A DNA stretch of 64,000 nucleotides from Rhizobium pisi (GCF_003938655.1 NZ_RJJT01000005.1:124001-188000); one strand, 5' to 3'. Positions 27,786 to 36,613 are shown, counted from the stretch's first letter. Notes: generated by a model from the letters alone, not told the origin. A program made the numbers and translations.

Positions 27786-29648
27786 ATGAAATCCGCTGAC
27801 CTCGACAGGCTTGCCCGCCGGCACGGCATCAGCCCGACCAGGCCCAGCCCTGACGTTCGGGAGGTGGCGATCTCCAGCGAGGCCAAACGCAAGATCCTGT
27901 CGGCGTTGAAAGTCGAATTGTCGGCCGCCGCCGATCATGAAGCGGGCACAACGCGGCGGGAGCGCCAGCCGCCGGACCAGAAAATCCCGACCTCGTTCCT
28001 GCCGGATTTCCTCGTCGGCACGCGGATCTGGGGCATCAGTCTGCAGCTTTACGAGCTACGCTCGCCGCGCAACTGGGGTATCGGCGATTACCAGGATCTG
28101 GCCGATATGGTGGATCTTGCGGGCGCGGTCGGCGCCGATTTCATCGGCCTCAACCCGCTTCATGCGCCGTTCCTCGCCGACCCCGACCGCTGCAGTCCCT
28201 ACGAGCCCTCGAACCGCCAGCACCTCAACCCGCTCTATATCGCCGTCGACCAGCTGCCGGGTTTTGCGGGGAGCCCCGAAGTCGAACGGCAACTCCAGGG
28301 CCTTCGCCGCACCGATCTCGTCGATTACGTCGGGGTCGCACGAACCAAGCTCGCGGCCCTGCGGGGTCTCTGGCCGGATTGGCGGAAGCGGAGACCGGCC
28401 GACGAAATCTACGATCCCGATGATTTCGATGCCTTCGTCGCGGAACGCGGCGACAGCCTCAGGCTGCATGCGCTTTTCGAGTGCCTGTCGTTTTCCATGG
28501 TGGAGCGCGGCATGGGCGCCGGCTGGCGCGGATGGCCTGCCGATTTGCAGCGCTTCGACAGTTCCGCCGTTGCCGAATTCGAGCGCGACTGCGCAGATGA
28601 TGTCCGCTTCCATATGTGGGTGCAATGGCTCGCCCACCGGCAGCTGACGCAGGCGGCGGAGCGGGCTGGGAAGGCCGGCCTGCGGCTTGGGCTCTATCTC
28701 GACCTTGCCGTCGGGGAAGCGGTCGACGGCTCGGCGACGTGGAGCGAGCCCGAGGTCTATGTCTGCGAGGCCACGATCGGCAGCCCACCCGATCCCTTCG
28801 CCGTTCACGGGCAGGATTGGCATCTCGCGGGATATCTGCCTTCCGCGATCGCCTCGGGAGACATGTCGCCTTACCGGCGCATGGTGAGCGCTGCCATGCG
28901 ATATTGCGGTGCGATCCGTATCGACCACGCTCCGGCGCTTCGCCGCCTCTTCCTCGTGCCGACGGGCAGCAGGCCGGTTGGCGGCGGATATGTCCGCTAC
29001 CCCGAGCAGAGACTGCTGCAGATCCTCGCAGACGTGTCTGCCGAGCACAGATGCCTCGTTATCGGCGAGGCACTCGGAATGATCCCGCCAGATCTGCCGG
29101 ATGATCTGGAGGCGGCGCAGATCCTTTCCTATCGCATCCTTTCCTACGAACAGGACGAGAAGGGCTTCAAGCCGGCGGACGCTTATCCCGTCCTCGCCCT
29201 GGCCTGCATCTCGACGCACGACCATCAGACCCTGGCCGGCTGGTGGCGCGGCGCCGACATCAAGGCCCGGCGCGACCACGCCATCGTGCCGCCCGATCTC
29301 ACCGAGGAGCATCTCAGACACCGCAAGCGCGAACGCCGAAATCTCAAGGCGGCGCTTGAAGCTGCCGGCCTCGATCTGCCGGCCGGACTTACCGCAAGGG
29401 CAAGCCGGGAAGCGCTGAGAGAGCTGACCGTCAGCGCCTATCGTTTCATCGCCAGGACCCCCTCACGTCTGGCCGTGGTCCGCCTTGCCGATCTCACCGA
29501 CGAGAAAAACCCGACCAATATCCCGGGCACCACTGATACCTATCCGAACTGGAAGCCGAAGCTGTCGGTTTCGCTGGGCGATCTTGCAGCGAGCCCGCTT
29601 CTTGCACGCGTAACGGCGGCGATGCGGGAAGAAAGACCGCGGCGGTGA
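27786..29648 (+). CDS. malQ: 4-alpha-glucanotransferase (amylomaltase)
   Basis: A GH77 disproportionating enzyme that moves alpha-1,4-glucan segments between oligosaccharides in the cytoplasm. The protein is 620 residues, within the range for long bacterial MalQ. Catalytic-site motifs are IRIDHAPAL (nucleophile Asp380), VIGEALGMIP (acid/base Glu428) and STHDHQTLAGWW (Asp479). Start motifs GISLQLYELRSPRNWGIGDYQDL and SPYEPSNRQHLNPLYI are typical. It follows treZ by 22 bp and is probably in the same operon, recycling glucan stubs left by trehalose formation. Confidence 0.94.
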   Translation: MKSADLDRLARRHGISPTRPSPDVREVAISSEAKRKILSALKVELSAAADHEAGTTRRERQPPDQKIPTSFLPDFLVGTRIWGISLQLYELRSPRNWGIGDYQDLADMVDLAGAVGADFIGLNPLHAPFLADPDRCSPYEPSNRQHLNPLYIAVDQLPGFAGSPEVERQLQGLRRTDLVDYVGVARTKLAALRGLWPDWRKRRPADEIYDPDDFDAFVAERGDSLRLHALFECLSFSMVERGMGAGWRGWPADLQRFDSSAVAEFERDCADDVRFHMWVQWLAHRQLTQAAERAGKAGLRLGLYLDLAVGEAVDGSATWSEPEVYVCEATIGSPPDPFAVHGQDWHLAGYLPSAIASGDMSPYRRMVSAAMRYCGAIRIDHAPALRRLFLVPTGSRPVGGGYVRYPEQRLLQILADVSAEHRCLVIGEALGMIPPDLPDDLEAAQILSYRILSYEQDEKGFKPADAYPVLALACISTHDHQTLAGWWRGADIKARRDHAIVPPDLTEEHLRHRKRERRNLKAALEAAGLDLPAGLTARASREALRELTVSAYRFIARTPSRLAVVRLADLTDEKNPTNIPGTTDTYPNWKPKLSVSLGDLAASPLLARVTAAMREERPRR

Positions 29649-29689
29649 TCAAGGTCGAGTGAACCTGTCACGCGATTCGCTGTGCGGGC

Positions 29690-29714
29690 GGAACCTCCAC
29701 GGGCTTCAATTGTT
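29690..29714 (+). promoter_or_regulatory. Possible EcfG-like promoter
   Basis: GGAAC (29690-29694), 16 bases, TGTT, close to the stress consensus GGAAC-N16/17-cGTT. It lies about 127 bp upstream of a small membrane-protein gene, a rather long leader. Weaker than the motif at 9098-9123. Confidence 0.35.
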
Positions 29715-29840
29715 TAACTCGCGGAAACAGGGACAATCATCGCATGCGCCGACCGAAAGCATGGGGCGCGACGCGACAGGAAAAGCGCGATGCCAGGAGG
29801 CCTTTTGCTTCCCGATGGCGACTATGATGGAAAACAGACC

Positions 29841-30002
29841 ATGACGACCGCATTCATCCTTCTTGCATTGGCTCTCATCATCACCTTTGCCGGCCCGACA
29901 TTGCTGTTCATCTGCGTCGGCTACGCCGACTATATGCTGGAGCGGCGCAGGCACCTGCTGGCGCTGAAGCATGCCGTGAGACGTCGCAGCGACGAGCATT
30001 GA
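29841..30002 (+). CDS. Small single-pass membrane protein (53 aa)
   Basis: The protein has one hydrophobic helix (AFILLALALIITFAGPTLLFI) followed by a basic cytoplasmic tail (ERRRHLLALKHAVRRRSDE). Similar tiny membrane proteins accompany stress loci in rhizobia, but no function is known. The ATG at 29841 is chosen because it puts the helix at the N-terminus; the ribosome site is weak. The gene is accepted for its clean membrane-protein composition. Confidence 0.5.
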   Translation: MTTAFILLALALIITFAGPTLLFICVGYADYMLERRRHLLALKHAVRRRSDEH

Positions 30003-30146
30003 GGTGGCTTCAGGCTCGCTGCCGGCAACCGTCTTAGGCCAGGACGCCGGCGGTGATAGCGGCCTGCGCAGTCACGGAATTCCCGGAACACTGTCCGCTT
30101 GTTATACTGGGGCGAGCGGCCGAGGCCGAAGCAGCTGGAGGGTTCG

Positions 30147-30449
30147 ATGAAGAGGAGCATAGGATTGGGGCTGGTTCTGGCCGTTGCGCTGACGGGCTGC
30201 ACGACCGGCGCAGCCCTTTATTCGTCCAGCTATTCGTCGGCGGGGCTCGCCCCCATTCCCGGCAGCATCACCTATAACGGTCAGCCTCGCACCAAATTGA
30301 CGAAATCGCCGGTGGGTTCTTCCTTCCCGCACAGCTTCACGGATCAATGGGGACGGCAGGTCGAGGAGATCTATGTCATCCAGCCCGACCGGACCTTGCG
30401 GATCGCCCAGCGCCACTACCGGCCGGTTTTCTCGCTCGACGACGATTGA
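30147..30449 (+). CDS. Small outer-membrane-type lipoprotein
   Basis: A 100-residue protein with a type II signal peptide and lipobox LTGC (Cys about 19), then a Ser/Tyr-rich linker and a short domain (GSITYNGQPRTKLTKSPVGS; QVEEIYVIQPDRTLRIAQRHYRP). The ATG at 30147 has GGAGG six bases upstream. It is probably periplasm-facing and anchored by Cys acylation. The function is unknown and it is monocistronic by spacing. Confidence 0.75.
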   Translation: MKRSIGLGLVLAVALTGCTTGAALYSSSYSSAGLAPIPGSITYNGQPRTKLTKSPVGSSFPHSFTDQWGRQVEEIYVIQPDRTLRIAQRHYRPVFSLDDD

Positions 30450-30581
30450 GGAAACGATCCTCCGCCGGATGTCGCCCCGTAAGGGATATCAAGGCCTGCT
30501 CCGGCAGGCGTCTAATAAGATTTCAGGATTGTCATCTTGTCGAGAATGACCGACGCTTGTTCCCTCAGGCGAGGGAAAATC

Positions 30582-30830
30582 ATGCTCGACGTCCTCATAC
30601 GAAGCACTCTCGATATCGTCGGCCGCACGGAGCTCCTGATCGAGTCGACGATGCGCCTACTCCACGGCGGAGGCTTCGATGAGATCGAAATCTACGAGCT
30701 CGATTGCGAGATCGAACGGCTCAGGAATGTGCTTTTCGCCGCCGACGAAGCCATCCGATCGCTCGCGTGCAAGACTGAACGGTTGCCGCAGACGGTCGCG
30801 GAACACGGACTGCACACGACATTGCATTGA
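30582..30830 (+). CDS. Small hypothetical protein (82 aa)
   Basis: An acidic helical protein (MLDVLIRSTLDIVGRTELL; IEIYELDCEIERLRNVLFAADEA) with heptad-like leucine/isoleucine spacing that suggests a short coiled coil. The ATG at 30582 follows GAGGG; an upstream start would add a non-conserved tail. No named family is recognised. It sits in a run of small genes of unknown function. Confidence 0.5.
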   Translation: MLDVLIRSTLDIVGRTELLIESTMRLLHGGGFDEIEIYELDCEIERLRNVLFAADEAIRSLACKTERLPQTVAEHGLHTTLH

Positions 30831-31092
30831 GGCATCAGCGCCTTCGGAGTTGAGAGTTCATGAAGCACTGCCGCCGCGTTCCCATGCGCTGAGCGCATGT
30901 CACGCTGATGTCACGCGACCATAGCAGCAATATGTGGTTGATAGGCGTGGATCTGAAGGCTTTTGATTGGATCGCCGAAATTCGCCGTTTCGATATTTGA
31001 TCGATTTAAGCATGTTGGAGACGCCGAGGAAGGACTGGCACCGGCTATTGGGCCTGTCCTTTTCGCTCGTCATCGTTCGTTGGGGCATCGCG
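30831..31092. other. Intergenic interval with a perfect hairpin
   Basis: About 260 bp with no convincing gene. A perfect 7-bp stem (CATGCGC, TGA loop, GCGCATG) lies at 30883-30899, followed by the imperfect direct repeat TCACGCTGATGTCACGCG. The hairpin could end the preceding small gene, but no T-run follows. Confidence 0.4.
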
Positions 31093-31323
31093 ATGAGCAT
31101 GAAAAAATTGAAGAAGGAACCTCAAGCCGAGGAATTCATCTTTCCGGTTCACACCAGGACGATTGCGGAAATTCGCTACGATATTCACAGCCAGATGATG
31201 ACGGTCGTCTATCACGACGGACGTTCGCGCACGACATCAGGCATACAGGGCCCTGCAATTCTGAGGATTCTCGCCCAGCAGCCGCTGGAGCGCTCTCCCT
31301 TTCTGCTGCAGACGGTCATCTGA
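31093..31323 (+). CDS. Small hypothetical protein (KTSC-like)
   Basis: A 76-residue protein whose core (TIAEIRYDIHSQMMTVVYHDGRSRTTSGI) resembles the short KTSC-type beta/alpha domain: beta strands built around an IRYD...LTVxF-like pattern. The ATG at 31093 is preferred over a start at 30967, which would add a basic non-matching tail. The function is unknown. It lies in a run of small, probably stress-related genes. Confidence 0.5.
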   Translation: MSMKKLKKEPQAEEFIFPVHTRTIAEIRYDIHSQMMTVVYHDGRSRTTSGIQGPAILRILAQQPLERSPFLLQTVI

Positions 31324-31450
31324 CTCCTTGACGCCGGCCTTCAGGCCCAGGGCGGGCGGACCATCCGCAAATTAAATCATCGCGGATGGTGCATCCATTT
31401 CCGTCGAGCCGCGTTCATCCCCGATAGTCACATCCATTGAGGGAACGCCT

Positions 31451-31714
31451 ATGACATTTCCATCGCCCAAATCCGAGGCGCCGGCGCAACGCTTCGAAGA
31501 GGCGACCGCTGCCGCGCGCAATGCCCTGGAAAAGCTGATCGGAGCCGCCAACGAAGCCGGATGGGGAACCGAGGAGATCTCGGTCGCGCTTCTCAAGGCC
31601 GCGCAATTTCTGAACGACGCCAACAAGAAAGATCCCGATCCCGCTGAGGATCCTGACATGAGCGACGCGCCCGGCAAACGGGAGCAGATCGGCCACGGCG
31701 AGCTTTTCGATTAG
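31451..31714 (+). CDS. Small hypothetical protein (87 aa)
   Basis: An acidic, Ala/Glu-rich protein: a helical N-terminal half (QRFEEATAAARNALEKLIGAANEAGWG), then EEISVALLKAAQFLNDANKK and a disordered DPDPAEDPD tail. GAGGG precedes the ATG. It converges with the LacI-type gene 6 bp away. No named family is recognised. Confidence 0.6.
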   Translation: MTFPSPKSEAPAQRFEEATAAARNALEKLIGAANEAGWGTEEISVALLKAAQFLNDANKKDPDPAEDPDMSDAPGKREQIGHGELFD

Positions 31715-31720
31715 CAGGCA

Positions 31721-32791
31721 TCACCTGCCAGGTGCTGCGACGGAGCCGCGCACAACGAGGCTCGTGCCGACGCGCAGGCGTTCGACGGCAAGCGGCGTTC
31801 GTTCGATGCGGGCGACGAGCCGCTCGCCGGCGAGTTTGCCCATGTCGTAGACGCGCTGGTCGATGACGGTGATCGGGGGAACGGTGACACTGGTCCAGTC
31901 GGCATCCAGGAAGGAAATCATCGAGACGTCGCTCGGTATCGACAGCCCGAGCGATTGCAGCGACCTGAAGATCCTCAGCCCGACGAGGCTGTCGGATGCC
32001 AGCAGCGCCGTCGGTGGCGATGCTTCCGAGAGCAGGCGTCTGACGACGGCGTCCGTCTGTTGCTGGTCGGTGGCTCCGAACCGCACCGAGCAAAGCGGGT
32101 TCGGCAAGCCCGCCTCTTTCAGGACGCTGACGAAGCCTTCGACGCGTTCGCGCACGGCGGAATTCGAAATCCGGCCGGTATCGATCAGCCCCCCATCCTC
32201 ATCGTCCATGGCTGAGATGTAGGCCAGGTGGCGATGCCCCCGGTCCACCATGTAACGGGTCGCCGTGATGGCAGCATCGCGGTCGTCGCCGGTCACCGCG
32301 TCGACGCCGAGCTCCGGAATGCTTCGGTCGAAGAGGACGAGGGGCACGCCGGCGCGGCGGACATGGTGCAGATGATCCATGCCGTCGCAGCGGGCCGGCG
32401 TCACGATCAGCCCATCGACACGCTTGCCGATCAGGAGATCGACGGCCGATTTCTCCGCATCGAGCTTCTCGCCGGAATTGGCGATGATGACGTTGTAGCC
32501 CGCAAGCCGCGCCGCATCGCTGATGCCGCGCACCGCCAGGCTGAAGAAGGCATTCTCGATATCGCCGACCACGACCCCGATAATGCCGGAACGGCCGGTG
32601 CTCATGCTTCGAGCGAGTTCGTTCGGCCGGTATTCGAGCGCGGCCGCAGCCGCCATGACCTGGTCCTTGATCTTGTCGCTGACCACACCATAGCCGCCCA
32701 GAACGCGGGCGGCCGTCGCCTTCGAGACCTTTGCCGCCTTGGCGACGTCGGCGACCGTGACTGAACGTTTCGAAGCAGCGGAATCTTCCAT
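31721..32791 (-). CDS. LacI-family transcriptional regulator
   Basis: The 356-residue protein has an N-terminal HTH and hinge helix (VTVADVAKAAKVSKATAARVL; YRPNELARSM) and a periplasmic-binding-type effector domain. The ATG at 32791 is preferred to a TTG two codons upstream. It is divergent from an amino-acid ABC transporter and FAD oxidoreductase cluster, with twin operator palindromes in between. It probably represses that cluster and itself in the absence of the transported ligand. LacI regulators usually sense sugars, but the adjacent genes point to an amino acid or amine. Confidence 0.93.
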   Translation of the reverse strand: MEDSAASKRSVTVADVAKAAKVSKATAARVLGGYGVVSDKIKDQVMAAAAALEYRPNELARSMSTGRSGIIGVVVGDIENAFFSLAVRGISDAARLAGYNVIIANSGEKLDAEKSAVDLLIGKRVDGLIVTPARCDGMDHLHHVRRAGVPLVLFDRSIPELGVDAVTGDDRDAAITATRYMVDRGHRHLAYISAMDDEDGGLIDTGRISNSAVRERVEGFVSVLKEAGLPNPLCSVRFGATDQQQTDAVVRRLLSEASPPTALLASDSLVGLRIFRSLQSLGLSIPSDVSMISFLDADWTSVTVPPITVIDQRVYDMGKLAGERLVARIERTPLAVERLRVGTSLVVRGSVAAPGR

Positions 32792-32850
32792 GAGCAAGCA
32801 CTACAAGAGTTGTTGACGGGCGGTCAATTGACGGATATCAAATATGTTGT

Positions 32851-32862
32851 GAGACCGGTCTC
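32851..32862. promoter_or_regulatory. LacI-type operator 1 (perfect palindrome)
   Basis: GAGACCGGTCTC is a perfect 12-bp palindrome with the central CG typical of LacI-family operators. It lies in the divergent interval between the regulator and the amino-acid transporter. Confidence 0.75.
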
Positions 32863-32871
32863 TTTATACAG

Positions 32872-32883
32872 GAGACCGGTATC
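32872..32883. promoter_or_regulatory. LacI-type operator 2 (near-perfect palindrome)
   Basis: GAGACCGGTATC differs from operator 1 at one base. The centres of the two sites are 21 bp apart, two helical turns, so dimers would sit on the same face. A TTTATACA stretch lies between them and may be a promoter -10. Confidence 0.7.
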
Positions 32884-32969
32884 TTGTCCAGAAATCTCTG
32901 TCGCGCGGCGACAGGGGAAGATGGCAGGCAGTGCCGGTAAGAGCATTCCTTTCAGAGCGGAGAACGACC

Positions 32970-33797
32970 ATGAAAACCTTTGAATCTTTCGCAGCCCTCC
33001 TGGCCCCGCTGCGGGCCGGCCTTTTGACGTGCCTTCTAGCGACGGGCGCGGGGTCGGCTGTCGCGGCCGGCAATCCCTACAATCTCATCGAGCCCGGGAC
33101 GATCAGCGTCGGCACCATGGGCGACGCCAAGCCCTACACTTTCGCCACAGCCGACGGCCAGTTCACCGGTTTCGACATCGAGTTCTTCCTCAATGTCGTC
33201 TCCCGCATCGGCTTTCCCAAGGATAAGGTGACGTTCACCGGCCAGGAATTCTCAGCGCTGCTGCCTTCGGTCGCCAACGAACGCTTCGACGTTGCCGTTG
33301 CGGCGATCGGAACCACTGAGGCCCGCAAGAAAACCGTCGATTTTTCCGACGGCTATCTTGCCGGTTATCTCTCGGTGCTGACGGCTGATGCGGGGATCAA
33401 GGATGCCGACGGGCTCAAGGGCAAGCGTCTCGGCGTCGTGCAGGGAACGCTGCAGGAAGGTTATGCGACGAAGAATTTCGGCGGGACCGATCTCGTGAAA
33501 TTCCCCGACAATAATTCGGCCGTCGCTGCGCTCAACAACGGCACGATCGATGCGCATTTTCTCGATTACGAGGCCGCCAAGCAATATGGCGAGCGTTATC
33601 CCGCATTGAAAGTCGCCGTCAACATTCCGTCCTTCGATGCGCCTGCGGGCTTCGTGATCAGGAAGGGCAACGACGCCTTCCGCACGGCGCTCAACGGCGC
33701 CCTTCACGACGCGATGCAGGACGGCACCTGGAAGACGCTCTACGAAAAATGGTTCCCCGGCTCGCCGATGCCGGACCAGTATCTTCCCAAGAAGTGA
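32970..33797 (+). CDS. Periplasmic amino-acid-type ABC binding protein
   Basis: The 275-residue protein has a signal peptide (through about residue 32, ending GSAVAAG) and a type II SBP_bac_3 fold: [45 protein letters not shown] and a C-terminal [10 protein letters not shown]. It captures a polar amino acid or related amine for the fused permease-ATPase downstream. GGAG precedes the ATG at 32970. The gene lies directly behind the twin LacI-type operators and is followed by a 14-bp hairpin that probably protects or attenuates the message. The ligand is unknown. Confidence 0.88.
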   Translation: MKTFESFAALLAPLRAGLLTCLLATGAGSAVAAGNPYNLIEPGTISVGTMGDAKPYTFATADGQFTGFDIEFFLNVVSRIGFPKDKVTFTGQEFSALLPSVANERFDVAVAAIGTTEARKKTVDFSDGYLAGYLSVLTADAGIKDADGLKGKRLGVVQGTLQEGYATKNFGGTDLVKFPDNNSAVAALNNGTIDAHFLDYEAAKQYGERYPALKVAVNIPSFDAPAGFVIRKGNDAFRTALNGALHDAMQDGTWKTLYEKWFPGSPMPDQYLPKK

Positions 33798-33801
33798 GGC
33801 C

Positions 33802-33831
33802 GCAAGCCGTCCGCCCTGGCGGACGGCTTGC
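33802..33831 (+). other. Strong intra-operonic hairpin after the binding-protein gene
   Basis: Perfect 14-bp stem GCAAGCCGTCCGCC / GGCGGACGGCTTGC with a two-base CT loop, starting 4 bp after the stop codon. There is no T-tract, so it is more likely an mRNA-stabilising or attenuating element between a highly needed binding protein and its permease than a full terminator. Confidence 0.75.
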
Positions 33832-33875
33832 TCCTGGCACCGGCACGTCCGACAAGGGCTTCGATGGGGATCTCT

Positions 33876-35408
33876 ATGAACTGGCTTGAAAATCTACGCC
33901 GCAGCTTCCTGGATTGGGACGCGATGGCGGAAGTGCTGCCGAGCATGATCAGTATCGGCCTTAAGAATACGCTGATCCTCGCCGCTGCTTCGACCGTGCT
34001 CGGCGTCGTCATCGGCATGGTGCTTGCCGTGATGGGTATCTCGCAGTCGCGCTGGTTGCGGTTGCCGGCGCGCATCTACACCGATATTTTTCGCGGACTG
34101 CCGGCGATCGTCACGATCCTGATCATCGGACAGGGTTTTGCCCGGATGGGACGGGAGATCTTCGGACCGTCGCCATTCCCGCTCGGCATCCTGGCGCTCA
34201 GCCTGATTGCCGGCGCCTATATCGGCGAAATTTTCCGATCGGGCATCCAGAGCGTCGAGCGCGGACAAATGGAAGCCTGCCGGGCGCTGAGCATGAGTTA
34301 CGGGCAGGGCATGCGCCTGATCGTCATCCCGCAGGGTGTTCGGCGCGTTCTGCCGGCGCTGGTCAATCAGTTCATCGGCAACGTCAAGGATTCCAGCCTC
34401 GTCTATTTCCTGGGATTGCTTGCCTCCGAGCGCGAGATCTTCCGCGTCGGCCAGGATCAGGCCGTCGTCACCGGCAATCTGTCGCCGCTGCTGCTGGCGG
34501 GCGTCTTCTATCTCGTCATCACTGTGCCGCTCACCCATTTCGTCAACTTCATCGACACCAGGCTGCGGATGGGAAACCAGGGGCGCGGTTCAGGGGCTGC
34601 GAGCGGTTTGATCGAGGTCGGCGAGTTGCAGGCTGCCGCCGGCCCCGCCGTCGGGGCTGCCGACGGAAATGCGCAGCGGTTCAGGGGCGGCGCGCTCAAT
34701 ATTCGCAATCTCAGCATAGCCTATGGCGAACTCGACGTGCTGAAGGGTATCGACCTCGACATCGCTGCCGGCACCGTCACCTGCATCATCGGCCCTTCCG
34801 GCTCGGGCAAATCGACGCTGCTGCGCTGCCTGAACCGGCTCGTTGAACCGAAGGGCGGCGACATCCTGCTCGATGGCGACAGCATCCTTGCCATGAAGCC
34901 GGAGAGGTTGCGCCGGCGCGTCGGCATGGTGTTCCAGCACTTCAATCTGTTCCCCGACCATACCGCGCTTGAGAACGTCATGCTGTCGCTGACGAAAATC
35001 AAGAAGATGCCGAGGCGGGAGGCGCAGCGCATCGCCGAGGCGCGCCTGGCCGAGGTCGGTCTTGCCGCGCGTAGGGATCATCGGCCGGCAGGCCTTTCGG
35101 GCGGGCAGCAGCAGCGCGTCGCCATCGCGCGTGCGCTCGGTATGGACCCGGAAGTGATCCTGTTCGACGAAGTGACGAGCGCGCTCGATCCCGAGCTGGT
35201 GAAGGGCGTTCTTGACCTTATGGCCACTCTCGGCCGCCGGGGCATGACGATGGCTGTCGTGACCCATGAGATGGGATTTGCCCGCAGGGTGGCCGATCAG
35301 GTCGTCTTCATGGATGAGGGCCGTATCGTCGAGGCCGGATGTCCCGAGCAGATCTTCGACAATCCCCGAAGCGAGCGGCTTCAGCGGTTCCTGGCGGAAG
35401 TCCTCTGA
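33876..35408 (+). CDS. Fused amino-acid ABC permease-ATPase
   Basis: One 510-residue protein joins a GltK/HisM-type permease (residues about 1-240, five helices, with the EAA-like loop EACRALSMSYGQGMRLIVIPQG) to a polar-amino-acid ATPase (about 275-510). The ATPase has GPSGSGKS, LSGGQQQRV, VILFDEVTSALDP and VTHEMGFA. A linker of about 35 residues rich in Gly and Ala connects them. The start at 33876 gives the family opening MNWLENLRRSFLDW; ATG 33864 and an upstream alternative are possible. It follows its binding protein after the hairpin. A single fused gene means two copies would supply both permeases and both motors. Confidence 0.9.
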   Translation: MNWLENLRRSFLDWDAMAEVLPSMISIGLKNTLILAAASTVLGVVIGMVLAVMGISQSRWLRLPARIYTDIFRGLPAIVTILIIGQGFARMGREIFGPSPFPLGILALSLIAGAYIGEIFRSGIQSVERGQMEACRALSMSYGQGMRLIVIPQGVRRVLPALVNQFIGNVKDSSLVYFLGLLASEREIFRVGQDQAVVTGNLSPLLLAGVFYLVITVPLTHFVNFIDTRLRMGNQGRGSGAASGLIEVGELQAAAGPAVGAADGNAQRFRGGALNIRNLSIAYGELDVLKGIDLDIAAGTVTCIIGPSGSGKSTLLRCLNRLVEPKGGDILLDGDSILAMKPERLRRRVGMVFQHFNLFPDHTALENVMLSLTKIKKMPRREAQRIAEARLAEVGLAARRDHRPAGLSGGQQQRVAIARALGMDPEVILFDEVTSALDPELVKGVLDLMATLGRRGMTMAVVTHEMGFARRVADQVVFMDEGRIVEAGCPEQIFDNPRSERLQRFLAEVL

Positions 35409-35476
35409 CACCACAGGCGCAACGCATGCGCTGGATCTCATTCGAACAAAGCAGAGCAGGAAACAAGGTTATCGAC

Positions 35477-36613
35477 ATGAATGCCTTCAACAAACCCTCG
35501 AAGGTCGCCGTCATCGGCGGCGGCATATTTGGCGTCTCGACGGCGGTCCATCTGGCACGGCTCGGGATCGCCACGGTGCTCATCAATGACGGGCCGCTCG
35601 CCAACGGCGCTTCCGGCCGGTCGCTTGCCTGGCTCAACTCGGCCCGGAAGCGCTCCGACGCCTATCACCGGCTGCGCCTGGCCGGCATTGACCGCTATCG
35701 TACGCTCGCTGCCCGATTTCCAGATGCTTCCTGGCTTCGTTTCGATGGCGGCCTGACCTGGGATCCTGACGACACCAGCAACGAGATCGCCGAGGTCTTC
35801 GGCTACGAGCGCGATCTCGGCTATCACGCCCAATGGCTCGCACCGGAAAAAATTGCCGGGGCGACGCCCGGGGTCGATGCGCGCACCGTGACGCCGCAGG
35901 GCGCGATCTTCAACCCCGGGGAAGGCTGGGTCGATCTTCCCTCGCTGATTGACACGCTTGCCAGGGAATTCCGTTCGCTCGGCGGCGAGATCGTCACCGA
36001 GGCGGGACGTGCGACGGTGGATATCGAAGGCGGACGCGCCCGGGGCATCGTGATGGCGGATGGTAGGCGCCGCGCAGCGGATGCCGTGCTGCTTGCTGCG
36101 GGCGGTGAGGTTCCCGTAATCGTGGCTGAGGCCGGCCAGCATATCGGGGATGCGACACCAGTCGCCCTTCTCGTCAGGACGAAACCGATCCGCCACCCGC
36201 TGAAGGCGGTGCTCAACACGCCCCGCGTCGCCATCCGCCCGACGCCGAATGGCGGCTTCGCGCTCGATTCCGCCTGGTCGGAGGAGGAGGTCAGCATCAA
36301 GCCCGACGGCAGCTATGATGTCAGGCAATCGACGCTGGACGGGCTGCTGCGCGAGGCTTCGAACGTTCTCGAAGGCAATCCGTCGCTGGAAATGGAAGAT
36401 TACGGCGTCGGCCCGAAGCCGATCCCGGGTGACGGCGAGCCGGTCTTCGGCGAACTGCCGTCGATTCCTCGTTATTTCGTCGCCTTCAGCCATAGCGGCG
36501 CCACTCTGGGACTGATCGCCGGCGAACTGCTGGCGGACGAGATTGCCACCGGGCACCGCCACCCACTTCTTGCGGGCTTCCGGCCGGGACGCTTCAGTCC
36601 ATCGCAACGCTGA
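35477..36613 (+). CDS. FAD-dependent amino-acid oxidoreductase (DAO/DadA family)
   Basis: A 378-residue flavoprotein with an N-terminal Rossmann dinucleotide site (VAVIGGGIFGVSTAVHLARLG, residues about 9-29), the DAO pattern ASGRSLAWLNS, and a C-terminal FAD contact region (FVAFSHSGATLGLIAGELLADEI). Such enzymes oxidise D-amino acids, sarcosine-type or N-methyl amino acids. It lies 68 bp after the fused transporter in the same operon, so the imported ligand is likely its substrate. The ATG at 35477 has AAGG upstream. Whether it uses oxygen or the quinone pool cannot be told. Confidence 0.85.
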   Translation: MNAFNKPSKVAVIGGGIFGVSTAVHLARLGIATVLINDGPLANGASGRSLAWLNSARKRSDAYHRLRLAGIDRYRTLAARFPDASWLRFDGGLTWDPDDTSNEIAEVFGYERDLGYHAQWLAPEKIAGATPGVDARTVTPQGAIFNPGEGWVDLPSLIDTLAREFRSLGGEIVTEAGRATVDIEGGRARGIVMADGRRRAADAVLLAAGGEVPVIVAEAGQHIGDATPVALLVRTKPIRHPLKAVLNTPRVAIRPTPNGGFALDSAWSEEEVSIKPDGSYDVRQSTLDGLLREASNVLEGNPSLEMEDYGVGPKPIPGDGEPVFGELPSIPRYFVAFSHSGATLGLIAGELLADEIATGHRHPLLAGFRPGRFSPSQR

